From NCBI RefSeq assembly GCF_004006635.1, contig NZ_CP034842.1, positions 2,542,001 through 2,606,000 on the forward strand: DNA of 64,000 bases. The letters are read 5' to 3'. A program made the translations under genes and the position numbers. Below the pieces are notes generated by a model that had not been told where the DNA came from, searched no databases, and saw only the letters and a list, made by a program, of their open reading frames with translations. The stretch is from Fusobacterium necrophorum subsp. necrophorum. Its GTDB lineage: Bacteria; Fusobacteriota; Fusobacteriia; Fusobacteriales; Fusobacteriaceae. Positions within the stretch are counted from its first letter, which is position 1. Every line of letters starts with the position of its first letter. Positions 34,802 to 42,780 of this stretch are shown here, piece after piece.

Positions 34802-35476
34802 ATGACTGTAAATTTTATCAAAGTGAACGATCTATTGGAAGAATTTTATAAATTATTTTACAAGACAGAGGATATGGCTCTCAAAAGAGGAATTAAATGC
34901 TTGACACATACGGAGCTTCATATCATTGAATCCGTCGGGCATGAATCCCTGACGATGAACGAATTGGCGGAACGTCTGGGAATTACGATGGGAACTGCCA
35001 CCGTAGCGGCTTCCAAATTGTCGGAAAAAGGATTTTTAAATCGAGAAAGATCACAAAACGACAGAAGAAAAGTATTTGTTTCCTTGACCGACAAGGGAAT
35101 TAAAGCTCTGGCATATCATAACAGTTATCATAAAATGATTATGTCTTCCATTACGGAGCATATCAAAGGAAAAGATTTAGACCATTTTATTTCCGTCTTT
35201 GAAGACATTTTGGAAGCTTTGAGAAGTAAAACGGACTATTTTAAACCGTTACCGGTTTGTGATTTTGAGCATGGCACTAAAATTTCTGTAGTGGAAATTA
35301 AAGGAACTCCGATTGTTCAAAACTATTTCGCTTCACAAGGAATTGAAAATTTCACAGTGGTTATCACGAAAAAAGGTGCCGATAAGGGAATTGTCATCCT
35401 TGAAAAACAAGACGGTAGTGAATTGCAACTGGATATTCTGGATGCCAAAAATTTAATCGGAATCAAAGCCGACTAA
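34802..35476 (+). CDS. MarR-type helix-turn-helix regulator joined to a FeoA-like domain
   Basis: A 224-residue protein. Residues 1-140 are a winged helix of MarR type: LTMNELAERLGITMGTATVAASKL as recognition region (written here as two overlapping parts, LTMNELAERLGI and TMGTATVAASKL) and the wing RSQNDRRKVFVSLTDKG. Residues about 150-224 form a small beta domain (KISVVEIKG, YFASQGIENFTVVI, LDILDAKNLIGI) with the spacing of FeoA/SH3-like domains found at the end of DtxR/MntR metal regulators. This suggests a metal- or redox-responsive repressor, but the ligand is not known. ATG 34802 is 8 bases after AAGGAG. It lies in the rsgA-rpe-rqcH operon. Confidence 0.8.
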   Translation: MTVNFIKVNDLLEEFYKLFYKTEDMALKRGIKCLTHTELHIIESVGHESLTMNELAERLGITMGTATVAASKLSEKGFLNRERSQNDRRKVFVSLTDKGIKALAYHNSYHKMIMSSITEHIKGKDLDHFISVFEDILEALRSKTDYFKPLPVCDFEHGTKISVVEIKGTPIVQNYFASQGIENFTVVITKKGADKGIVILEKQDGSELQLDILDAKNLIGIKAD

Positions 35477-35490
35477 TCGAGAGGAGGATT

Positions 35491-37092
35491 ATGCTTTATT
35501 TAGACGGAGTTTCTCTCTCCTTTTTACGAAAAGACATCGAAGAGAGACTATGCAAGAGAAAAATTCATCGTATTTTTCAAAATACAGATACTTCTCTTTC
35601 CCTACAATTCGGGAAACAACTTCTCGTGCTATCTTGTAATCCTCAACTACCTATTTGTTATGTGACGGAAGAAAAAGAAACGGTTCTGGAAGAATCCGTT
35701 TCTTCTTTTTTAAATAGCTTACGAAAGCACTTAATGAACAGTCTTTTATATCAGGTGGAACAGGTAGCTTGGGACAGAACTCTCATCTTTCGATTTTCCA
35801 AATTGACGGAATTGGGAGAATACAAGCAATATTTTTTAATCTTTGAGTTGATGGGAAGAAATTCCAATCTCTTCCTTTGCGACCGGGATTATAAAATTTT
35901 GGATCTTTTAAAACGTTTTTCTTTGGATGAACTTCCCACAAGAAATTTATTTCCGGGAGCAAAGTATGAAGCTTTGAGCTCTTCCAAAACAGCTCCCGAT
36001 AAAATGACCGCCAGTACTGAAAAACCTTATTTTCAAACAGTGGAGGGAGTCGGAAAACTATTGGCAGAAGCTTTGGAAACGCCGGAAGATTTACAAAATA
36101 TTCTTCAAGAAGCCCCCAAGATTCATCTCTATCGAAAAAAAGGAAAAATTGTTCTATTGAACTTTTTGGGCTTAGCTCCCAAAGATTATGATGAGTTTCT
36201 TTCCTTTTCGGACTTACAGGAAGCCATTCTCTTTTATTTTCAAGAGGAAAATATTTTCGGAAGCCTTGTAAAATTACGAAAACAACTGGAAACACAAGTT
36301 CTGAAGCGAAAAAAGAAAGTGGAACAAATTTTAAAAAAAATTGAAACGGACGAAGTACAGCATGCAAATTTTGAAGTCTGGAAAGAAAAAGGCGATATTT
36401 TAGCCTCTTCTCTGTTCCAAATAAAAAAGGGACAGGACAGCTGTGAAGCTTTTGATTTTTATCACAATGAAATGACATCTATTCCCCTGGACCCTCGTAA
36501 GACACCTCAGGAAAATTTGGAATACTACTATAAAAAATACAATAAGGCAAAGACAACCTTAGTCTATGCTCGAAAACGGAAAGAGGAAATGCAAAAGGAG
36601 TTTTCCTATTTAGACAGTGTCCTTGCTTTCCTGTATTCAGCCGATGACATTGAGGTCTTAAAAGGAATTGAGGAAGAATGCATTCAAGTAGGATATATCA
36701 AACCAAAAATAAAAAAAGGATGCAGAAAAAAGAAAAAAGTGGAAAAAAAATATGCAGTTATCGAATATCCGAATTATTCTCTTTTCTATGGAAGAAACCA
36801 TAGCGAAAATGACTTTTTAAGTTTTCAAGTTGCAGAAAAAGAGGAGTATTGGTTTCATGCGAAAAATATTCCCGGTTCTCATGTCATCCTACGAAGTTTC
36901 GTTCCTGTGGAGGAGGAGATGATTCAAAGAGCCTGTCAAGTGGCTGCTTTCCATAGTAAGGCGGAATTGGGAGACAAGGTTCTGGTGGATTACACTCAAA
37001 AAAAATATTTGAAAAAACCGAAAGATTCCAAACCCGGTTTTGTAAGCTATACACATGAAAAAGGAATCTGGGTAGTAAAGGAAGCATTATGA
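35491..37092 (+). CDS. rqcH: NFACT-family ribosome quality-control protein RqcH (Rqc2 homologue)
   Basis: A 533-residue protein with the NFACT-N domain (start LDGVSLSFLRKDIEERL, then FELMGRNSNLFLCD), a central coiled coil (about 260-400), and NFACT-R (SLFYGRNHSENDFLSF, EYWFHAKNIPGSHVIL). It is often misnamed fibronectin-binding protein. RqcH binds obstructed 50S subunits and recruits tRNA-Ala to add alanine tails that mark stalled chains for degradation. A very basic segment KKGCRKKKKVEKK precedes NFACT-R. It is followed by an ATGA overlap with the next gene. Confidence 0.93.
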   Translation: MLYLDGVSLSFLRKDIEERLCKRKIHRIFQNTDTSLSLQFGKQLLVLSCNPQLPICYVTEEKETVLEESVSSFLNSLRKHLMNSLLYQVEQVAWDRTLIFRFSKLTELGEYKQYFLIFELMGRNSNLFLCDRDYKILDLLKRFSLDELPTRNLFPGAKYEALSSSKTAPDKMTASTEKPYFQTVEGVGKLLAEALETPEDLQNILQEAPKIHLYRKKGKIVLLNFLGLAPKDYDEFLSFSDLQEAILFYFQEENIFGSLVKLRKQLETQVLKRKKKVEQILKKIETDEVQHANFEVWKEKGDILASSLFQIKKGQDSCEAFDFYHNEMTSIPLDPRKTPQENLEYYYKKYNKAKTTLVYARKRKEEMQKEFSYLDSVLAFLYSADDIEVLKGIEEECIQVGYIKPKIKKGCRKKKKVEKKYAVIEYPNYSLFYGRNHSENDFLSFQVAEKEEYWFHAKNIPGSHVILRSFVPVEEEMIQRACQVAAFHSKAELGDKVLVDYTQKKYLKKPKDSKPGFVSYTHEKGIWVVKEAL

Positions 37093-37727
37093 ATTACAGA
37101 ATTATTTTAGTTCATGACTTTGGAAAAACATATCGAGATATGGAAAAACTGGAGGAAAATCTATTCTCTATGGGATACATTGTAGAAAATTTGAACTTTC
37201 CTCTGACTTTCACCGATTTACAATCTTCAAAAGAAATTCTTTGGCAGAAAATTCATAGTCTCAAGGAAAGCGGTCTTACGGAACGAGATGAAATTGTACT
37301 GATTGGTTTCGGCTTTGGAGGCATTTTAATTCGAGAATGCCTACACAAGAAAGAATTCCTACAAAATATAGATACCATACTCTTAATTTCAAGCCCTTGG
37401 AACAATTCTACCCTATATCGAAGATTGAAAAGAATGTTTCCTTTTCTCCCTTTCTTTTTCAAACCTCTGCGAGCTTTCTCTCAGGAGAGTCTTCCTCTCC
37501 CTCGAAAACTGAAAGTAGGTTTGATTATCGGAACGGAATACTATAATCTGTTCGGTCATTTTTTGGAAGAGTACAACGACGGCTATGTCACCAAAAAAGA
37601 TTGTCTTATCGCCGGAGCGCAGGACGTCATCTATCTCCCTATCTGTCATCGTGAAATCCACAAAAAAATAGGAACTGCAAAATACATTAGCAATTTTATC
37701 AGTAAGGGGAAATTTAGACTTCATTAA
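37089..37727 (+). CDS. Alpha/beta-hydrolase-like protein with degenerate nucleophile site
   Basis: A 212-residue cytoplasmic protein with the beginnings of a lipase/alpha-beta-hydrolase fold: IILVHDFGKTYRDMEKL, then the elbow LIGFGFGGILIREC. At the place of GxSxG the sequence is G73-F-G75-F-G77, so the nucleophilic Ser is Gly. Later Asp (NDGYVTKKDC) and His (LPICHREIHKK) remain. It is likely catalytically dead or uses another mechanism. Start ATG 37089 forms ATGA with the rqcH stop. Last gene of the plus-strand operon. I do not recognise a named family. Confidence 0.7.
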   Translation: MNYRIILVHDFGKTYRDMEKLEENLFSMGYIVENLNFPLTFTDLQSSKEILWQKIHSLKESGLTERDEIVLIGFGFGGILIRECLHKKEFLQNIDTILLISSPWNNSTLYRRLKRMFPFLPFFFKPLRAFSQESLPLPRKLKVGLIIGTEYYNLFGHFLEEYNDGYVTKKDCLIAGAQDVIYLPICHREIHKKIGTAKYISNFISKGKFRLH

Positions 37728-37735
37728 AACACAAG

Positions 37736-37764
37736 AAAAAAAGACTGGAAATCCAGTCTTTTTT
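37736..37764. terminator. Bidirectional terminator between the rqcH operon and cvfB
   Basis: AAAAAAGACTGGA (37737-37749) pairs perfectly with TCCAGTCTTTTTT (37752-37764). T runs occur on both strands, so it serves the converging operons on both sides. Confidence 0.9.
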
Positions 37765-37777
37765 CTCTATTTCTCCC

Positions 37778-38635
37778 TTATTTCTTCAAAGAAAAATACC
37801 CATCCTCTTTTTTCTCGATCAAGCCTTGTTTCAAAAGTTGCCCTATTGCTCGCTTAAAAGCTTTTTTACTCATGGAAAAATAATCTTTGATGTCTTCGGG
37901 AGAACTATTATCATTGAATCGAAAATGTTCTTTCAAAATTCGCATTTTTTGTAAAATCACTTCCGCATCTCTGGAAATTTGCTCAGATAAAATCACTCTT
38001 GGACTTAGATCCAACTTTCCGTCTTCTCGAACTCGAATCACACGTAAATCCAACTCTTCTCCCACTTCAAAGATTTCAAAACATTCACTTTTCGGAATTA
38101 AACCGAAATATCTGTCCTCCACAGCCACAAACACCCCGACTTCATCATTGACCCGATAGACCGTTCCTCTGACAAGGTCATTTTTATGAAAATCATGGCT
38201 TGGCAGTAAAAAATTATAAATTTTCATGGTAGCGGATAATCTTCCCTTGCTGTCCTCATAAATTCCTACCAAATATTTTTTTCCAATTTCCGCCCTGACC
38301 TCTTGCTGACTTAATGGAAGCAATAAATCTTTTGTCAGTCCCCAATCCAAAAAAGCTCCCAATCTCGGATTGCTGTCGACCACCTCCAACTTTGCCAAAG
38401 TTCCTACTAAGGCCTCCGTCTTTCGAAACGTAGCTATCAATCGATCTTCAGAATCTCGGTAAATCAAGACTTCAACTTCTTCTCCCTCTTCCAACTCCCG
38501 TTCTTCGAACTCATTCTTCGGCAACAATATTTCAATTCTTTCCTCTTCCTCTTCGATATTGACAGGAACCAAATATGCTCCCACACCGGCAAAATGATCC
38601 ACTCTCATACTCTGTCGTTTTCCTACTTTTATCAT
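37778..38635 (-). CDS. cvfB: S1-domain RNA-binding protein CvfB
   Basis: A 285-residue protein with three S1-like domains (GAYLVPV region; GAFLDWGLTKDLLLPLSQQ; VYRVNDEVGVFVAVEDRYFGLIPKSE) and a C-terminal winged helix (SPEDIKDYFSMSKKAFKRAIGQLLKQG). It matches CvfB/YitL, an RNA-binding factor that affects virulence and growth in staphylococci. No nuclease domain is present. It is the last gene in the ABC transporter operon, 12 bases after DUF1904. Confidence 0.88.
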   Translation of the reverse strand: MIKVGKRQSMRVDHFAGVGAYLVPVNIEEEEERIEILLPKNEFEERELEEGEEVEVLIYRDSEDRLIATFRKTEALVGTLAKLEVVDSNPRLGAFLDWGLTKDLLLPLSQQEVRAEIGKKYLVGIYEDSKGRLSATMKIYNFLLPSHDFHKNDLVRGTVYRVNDEVGVFVAVEDRYFGLIPKSECFEIFEVGEELDLRVIRVREDGKLDLSPRVILSEQISRDAEVILQKMRILKEHFRFNDNSSPEDIKDYFSMSKKAFKRAIGQLLKQGLIEKKEDGYFSLKK

Positions 38636-38647
38636 CTTCTCTCCTTC

Positions 38648-38977
38648 TTAAAAAAACTCTCCATTATCACAATAATTTTCTCCCAACAAAGGGAAAAAGA
38701 TAATACAACTATCTCGGTTCCCATTTATTTCTTTGATTTTTCTCGTCAAAAATTCAGCTACTTTTTCCTTCACTTCCTTTCCGCGTTCAAACCAGTATAA
38801 TTCAACAAAACTATAACCTTCCTGTGTCTTTCCGTCAAAAATATATTCCGTGTCCACATGTTCTATGGTAAACCAAGTTCTGTCACATCGGATAATTTCC
38901 GTCAATCCGTCAATGATTTCTTTGGATTTTTCCATCAATTTCTTCTTTTCCAAACCTCGTACTTTTAAGTGCGGCAT
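38648..38977 (-). CDS. DUF1904 domain protein
   Basis: A 109-residue protein starting MPHLKVRGLEKKKLMEKSKE, the opening typical of DUF1904, a small family with a tautomerase-like fold. WFTIEHVDTEYIFDG and YSFVELYWFERG form the core. Function unknown. It overlaps the ABC ATPase gene by 13 bases and is thus bound to its translation. Confidence 0.8.
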   Translation of the reverse strand: MPHLKVRGLEKKKLMEKSKEIIDGLTEIIRCDRTWFTIEHVDTEYIFDGKTQEGYSFVELYWFERGKEVKEKVAEFLTRKIKEINGNRDSCIIFFPLLGENYCDNGEFF

Positions 38978-39606
38978 AATCTATCCTCCAATATTTTCTT
39001 TGTTTTTTTCTTCTCTTTATTTTCATAGCATTCCAAGTATTGTATCCTTTTTTCTTGTGGAAACACAAAAATTTTTTCCGCCAGACGAAGCATGATTTCC
39101 ACTCTGTGAGTGACAAGGAAAATGGTTCTTCTCTTCTTTTTCTGTTCTCGCTCTATATACTCCAAAATCGTTTCTTGCAAGGCAAGATCTAAAAACTCGA
39201 AGGCTTCGTCCAACAATAAATACTCTCCCTGATAGAAAAAAGCTCTCGCCAGAGCCGCTCTTTTTCGAAGACCTCCACTTAATTCCGTCGGAAATTTTAA
39301 AAGATGTTCTTCCAATTTAAAAAGAGACAAAATTTCTTCTTGCTCCCGTTTTTCCAATCCCGTTCCCACAAGTTTTATATTTTCCTCTACAGTCAACCAA
39401 TCAATCAGCACTTCATTTTGAAAAATATAGGAAAACTTTTTTCCTTCCGCTTCCAAACGTCGTGCAATTTCTTTGAGCAAACTTGTCTTTCCACAGCCGG
39501 AGCAACCCCAAAATCCAATCTGTTCCCCCTCTTGCCAATCCAGTTGCAAATTCTCAAAAATCGTCTCTTCTCCATACTTACAATGAAGATCTGTCCAATG
39601 ATTCAT
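38965..39606 (-). CDS. ABC transporter ATP-binding protein (nitrate/sulfonate/thiamine-precursor type)
   Basis: A 213-residue ATPase with Walker A GCSGCGKTS, Q loop IFQNEVLIDWLTV, signature LSGGLRKRAALARAF, Walker B YLLLDEAFEFLDL and H loop VTHRVE. This order resembles SsuB/TauB-type importers. ATG 39606 has GGAG 6 bases upstream; a TTG four codons earlier is less good. It overlaps the permease gene by 29 bases. With the permease and binding protein it forms one importer. Confidence 0.9.
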   Translation of the reverse strand: MNHWTDLHCKYGEETIFENLQLDWQEGEQIGFWGCSGCGKTSLLKEIARRLEAEGKKFSYIFQNEVLIDWLTVEENIKLVGTGLEKREQEEILSLFKLEEHLLKFPTELSGGLRKRAALARAFFYQGEYLLLDEAFEFLDLALQETILEYIEREQKKKRRTIFLVTHRVEIMLRLAEKIFVFPQEKRIQYLECYENKEKKKTKKILEDRLCRT

Positions 39607-40327
39607 ATCCCACTCCAAAACGCTTTAACAGCAGCAACATGAAAAAATGTAATACCAATAAAACAAAACACCAAGCAAATACTGTAGAAAGATTCAAATA
39701 CATCTTTTGTGTAAAAATCTCTCCTCCCACAGAAGTTTCTTCCTGTGCCAACAATTCTCCCGCTATCGTTACTTTAAAACATAAGCCCAGTATACCCTCC
39801 AAATTTTTATACATTTCCCGAAATATTTTGGGAAGATAGACCTTTCGAAACCGTTTCCAATAGGAGATTCTGTAAAAACGAAGAAACAGGGATATATCCT
39901 GTTCAAAACTTTCCAAACTTTTCAAAGCCTGTTCATACATCAAAGGCAGAACCACACAGGCTTGAATAACAAAGGGCAGCCAGGTAAGCGGAACAAAAAC
40001 CAGCAACAAAACAATTAAAACGACACTTGGTAAAATGCGACATACTCCAAAAAAAGCAATCCACAAAATTTCCATCTCTCGTTTCCAAAAAGTCAAAAGA
40101 GCTAAGACAACAGAAAGAGAACAACAAAGTCCAAAGCCTACAGCAACTCTTAGAATTGTCAATCCTAATGTTTTCCAAAAGAAAGCAGTCTGCAACAACA
40201 GGATCCCGTCTGTTACGACCATTTCCAAACTTGGAAAAAAGACCCTTTCTCCTTTCCAAATACTGTAACCCTCCCAGAGACAAATCCAAAGGAAAAAAGA
40301 CAATAGAACATTTCTTTTAGTCTGCAT
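39578..40327 (-). CDS. ABC transporter permease
   Basis: A 249-residue membrane protein of the binding-protein-dependent permease family, with about six helices. The EAA-like coupling loop is EQALKSLESFEQDISLFLRF followed by the PKIFREMYKNLEG segment, and FKVTIAGELLAQEETSVGG resembles SsuC/TauC-type permeases. It sits between the binding protein (11-base overlap) and the ATPase. Confidence 0.9.
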   Translation of the reverse strand: MQTKRNVLLSFFLWICLWEGYSIWKGERVFFPSLEMVVTDGILLLQTAFFWKTLGLTILRVAVGFGLCCSLSVVLALLTFWKREMEILWIAFFGVCRILPSVVLIVLLLVFVPLTWLPFVIQACVVLPLMYEQALKSLESFEQDISLFLRFYRISYWKRFRKVYLPKIFREMYKNLEGILGLCFKVTIAGELLAQEETSVGGEIFTQKMYLNLSTVFAWCFVLLVLHFFMLLLLKRFGVGYESLDRSSL

Positions 40328-41249
40328 AAATACTGTCCTCAGGAAGCCGCCCTCCTATCGTTTTGGGATTTTCCTGCATCAAAATTTTATAATACTGCTC
40401 GAAATTTTCCTTCTGTTGAACACTAGAAATACCTGTCCACTGAATTCCGGCCCTCTTCAACAATTGAGTCAGAGCTTCCTCGGAAAAAGGAAAACCGTAT
40501 TTTGCAAGAACTTCCCGTCTTCGAGGACTGCTATACAGGAAATTTACACTTGACTGTAAGGACATCTCCAATTCTTTCAAAAATTCATCCTTTCCCAACA
40601 ATTCTTTTTTCAGTACAAGCACTGCCTGCGGAAAGCCGCTTGTTTCCGGAAATTGTTTTTTCCATTCTTCCGCCATAGAAAATAAGATCTTAATCTCTTT
40701 ATTTTTTAACATCGCCTGTGTTATCATCGGTTCCGTCAAGAAAACAAAACTGTTTTTATCTTTCAAATGCATTTGTAAAGCCTCAATAGGAGAAGACAGA
40801 TATTGAATATCCACTTCCTTTTCCAGCTGATTTCGTTTTAAAATCGTTTTTAACACAATATCGGGAGTCAATCCTTTTGCAAAGGCATAGATTTTTTTCC
40901 CTTTCAGCTCCTTAAGCTCCGAAAGAGGATTTTGACCCAAAATGTAAAAAGAAGAAGAAGTTAAAGTCCCTAAAATTTTATATTCTCCTTGCTTCTGATA
41001 GAGTTGAGCTGCTAAATTGGATGGAATCACTGCAATATCCGGACTGCCTTTCATCATTTCCACCATCATACTGTCATTGGCTTTGGGCAACAGATAATGA
41101 AGACTTGCTCCGTCTATCTCCTTTGTTTCCTCCATCATAGAAGCCAATGCTATGGTAGGCAAGCCATTCGGAATTAACATTTTATATTCTTTGGCAAAAG
41201 AAAACATAGAAATCAAACATAATAAAATTCCCATTGCAAATTTTTTCAT
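40317..41249 (-). CDS. ABC transporter substrate-binding protein (NMT1/SsuA-like)
   Basis: A 310-residue periplasmic binding protein with a signal peptide (MKKFAMGILLCLISMFSFA) cleaved before KEYKML, not a lipoprotein. GLPTIALASMMEE, GSPDIAVIPSNLAAQLY, and LKGKKIYAFAKGLTPDIVL correspond to the substrate-binding loops of the NMT1/THI5-SsuA type. Ligands in that family include thiamine precursors, sulfonates and nitrate; I cannot choose among them. ATG 41249 has AGAGG 8 bases upstream; the frame extends 35 codons further, past the -10. Confidence 0.85.
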   Translation of the reverse strand: MKKFAMGILLCLISMFSFAKEYKMLIPNGLPTIALASMMEETKEIDGASLHYLLPKANDSMMVEMMKGSPDIAVIPSNLAAQLYQKQGEYKILGTLTSSSFYILGQNPLSELKELKGKKIYAFAKGLTPDIVLKTILKRNQLEKEVDIQYLSSPIEALQMHLKDKNSFVFLTEPMITQAMLKNKEIKILFSMAEEWKKQFPETSGFPQAVLVLKKELLGKDEFLKELEMSLQSSVNFLYSSPRRREVLAKYGFPFSEEALTQLLKRAGIQWTGISSVQQKENFEQYYKILMQENPKTIGGRLPEDSIYAD

Positions 41250-41276
41250 AGTTTTACCTCTTTTCCGTTTTCTTTC

Positions 41277-41282
41277 ATTATA
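41277..41282 (-). promoter_or_regulatory. -10 element of the ABC importer operon
   Basis: TATAAT on the minus strand in GCTATAATGAAAG, 28 bases before the ATG of the binding protein. No good -35 is visible. Confidence 0.45.
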
Positions 41283-41329
41283 GCATATGTTCTGATAAAT
41301 TTTGACTATATTTTTTCGAAATGAAATAG

Positions 41330-41372
41330 AAAAAGGTATCCACTCATACTCCATGAAGGTGGATACCTTTTA
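41330..41372 (-). terminator. Terminator after the symporter gene
   Basis: AAAAGGTATCCAC (41331-41343) pairs with GTGGATACCTTTT (41359-41371), a 13-bp perfect stem with a 15-base loop; TTTTTC follows on the minus strand. It starts 21 bases past the symporter stop. Confidence 0.85.
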
Positions 41373-41392
41373 TGATCTTGGAAAACGAAAAA

Positions 41393-42574
41393 CTAATTTT
41401 CTTTTACTTCCAATTTATTTCCTGCAAACTTATTAACTAAGATAGCAATCGCTCCGTCTCCGGTTACATTACATGCAGTTCCGAAACTGTCTTGTGTTAA
41501 GTATAAGGCAATCATCAAAGAAAGCAATTCTTCATTAAATCCTAACATGGATCCTAGAAGTCCCAAAGCCGCCATAACAGCTCCTCCCGGTACTCCCGGT
41601 GCCGCAACCATAGTAATTCCCAACATTAAGATGAAACCGAACATCGTGATAAATCCATGTGGCATTCCATAAATAATCATCAGAGCCAAAGAACAACTTG
41701 TTAGGGTAATCGTACTTCCCGACAAGTGAATCGTTGCACATAGAGGAATTGCAAAATCCGCTACTCCTTCCGCTACTCCGTTTTTCTTAGTTTGTCTTAA
41801 GGTTACCGGAATGGTTGCTGCAGAAGATTGAGTTCCAATCGCTGTCAAGTATGCCGGTATCATATTTCGAATCAATCGAATCGGATTTCCTCCTGCAAGA
41901 GTTCCCGCAAGGGTGTATTGGAATAAAATAATAATGACATGAAGAATAATGATGATAATAAATACCTTTACGAATACGGACATAATCGCTGCCGTCTTTC
42001 CTTCATAGGTCATATTGGCAAAAATTCCGCAAATATGCAAAGGTAAGAAAGGAATCACAATATTGGAGATTACCTTTTCCACGATAGCTTGGAATTCTTG
42101 CATTCCCTTTTTCAATACTTCAGAGTTGATCACGGCTGCCCCGATTCCTAAAGTAAACGCAATCAATAAGGCTGTCATAACTCCCATAATAGGCGGCATA
42201 TCTACAGTGAATAATGGAGATAGAGAACGTGCATTTGCTTCCGCAGCCTTAATCATTTCCGCAGCATCTTCCAAATGAAGCTGTTTAAAAACCGTAGTAT
42301 CCACAAAATAAGCAAAGGTTCCTGAAATTACCGTCGAAATATACGCAATAGCTACCGTAATTCCCAATAATTTTCCCGCATCCTTTCCTAAATCTGCAAT
42401 ACCTGCCGCTACAAATCCTACGATAATTAGAGGGATGACAAAACCTAAGAAATTTCCAAAAATACTATTGAAGGTTCCCAGTAATTGAATGACAATCTCA
42501 ATCCCTGACATTCCCAATAAAATACCTACCACTAATCCTATGATAAGTCTTGGTAGCAAACCAATCTTTTTCAT
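41393..42574 (-). CDS. Dicarboxylate/amino acid:cation symporter (DAACS/SDF family)
   Basis: A 393-residue membrane protein with about eight helices and two re-entrant loops. The serine-rich loop is AIGTQSSAATIPVTL and the C-terminal transport motif NVTGDGAIAILVN; PLCATIHLSGSTITLT lies between. The family imports glutamate, aspartate, serine/threonine or C4-dicarboxylates with Na+ or H+. The exact substrate cannot be told. ATG 42574 follows AGGAGG by 7 bases. It is a single-gene unit with its own promoter and terminator. Confidence 0.92.
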   Translation of the reverse strand: MKKIGLLPRLIIGLVVGILLGMSGIEIVIQLLGTFNSIFGNFLGFVIPLIIVGFVAAGIADLGKDAGKLLGITVAIAYISTVISGTFAYFVDTTVFKQLHLEDAAEMIKAAEANARSLSPLFTVDMPPIMGVMTALLIAFTLGIGAAVINSEVLKKGMQEFQAIVEKVISNIVIPFLPLHICGIFANMTYEGKTAAIMSVFVKVFIIIIILHVIIILFQYTLAGTLAGGNPIRLIRNMIPAYLTAIGTQSSAATIPVTLRQTKKNGVAEGVADFAIPLCATIHLSGSTITLTSCSLALMIIYGMPHGFITMFGFILMLGITMVAAPGVPGGAVMAALGLLGSMLGFNEELLSLMIALYLTQDSFGTACNVTGDGAIAILVNKFAGNKLEVKEN

Positions 42575-42615
42575 AATATTACCTCCTAACAATCAATTTA
42601 AATACTATAAAAATT

Positions 42616-42643
42616 ATTATATCACATTTCTCCAAAAATTCAA
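42616..42643 (-). promoter_or_regulatory. Symporter promoter
   Basis: On the minus strand TTGAAT (42638-42643), 16 bases, TATAAT (42616-42621). The transcript leader to ATG 42574 is about 35 bases. Confidence 0.65.
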
Positions 42644-42742
42644 CTTTTTTTATTATTTTTGTATTATTTGTACAAAAAAAGTGATATTTTTTTATTTTTT
42701 TACAATTTCTTTATTTTCTATCTTTTTCTTCCCGGTCTGTGA

Positions 42743-42748
42743 TACAAT
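42743..42748 (+). promoter_or_regulatory. -10 element of the hflX-MATE unit
   Basis: TACAAT in GATACAATAAGG, 32 bases before ATG 42781. The -35 region is pyrimidine-rich without a clear hexamer. Confidence 0.4.
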
Positions 42749-42780
42749 AAGGAGATAAGAGAATAACATGGAGGAAAACT

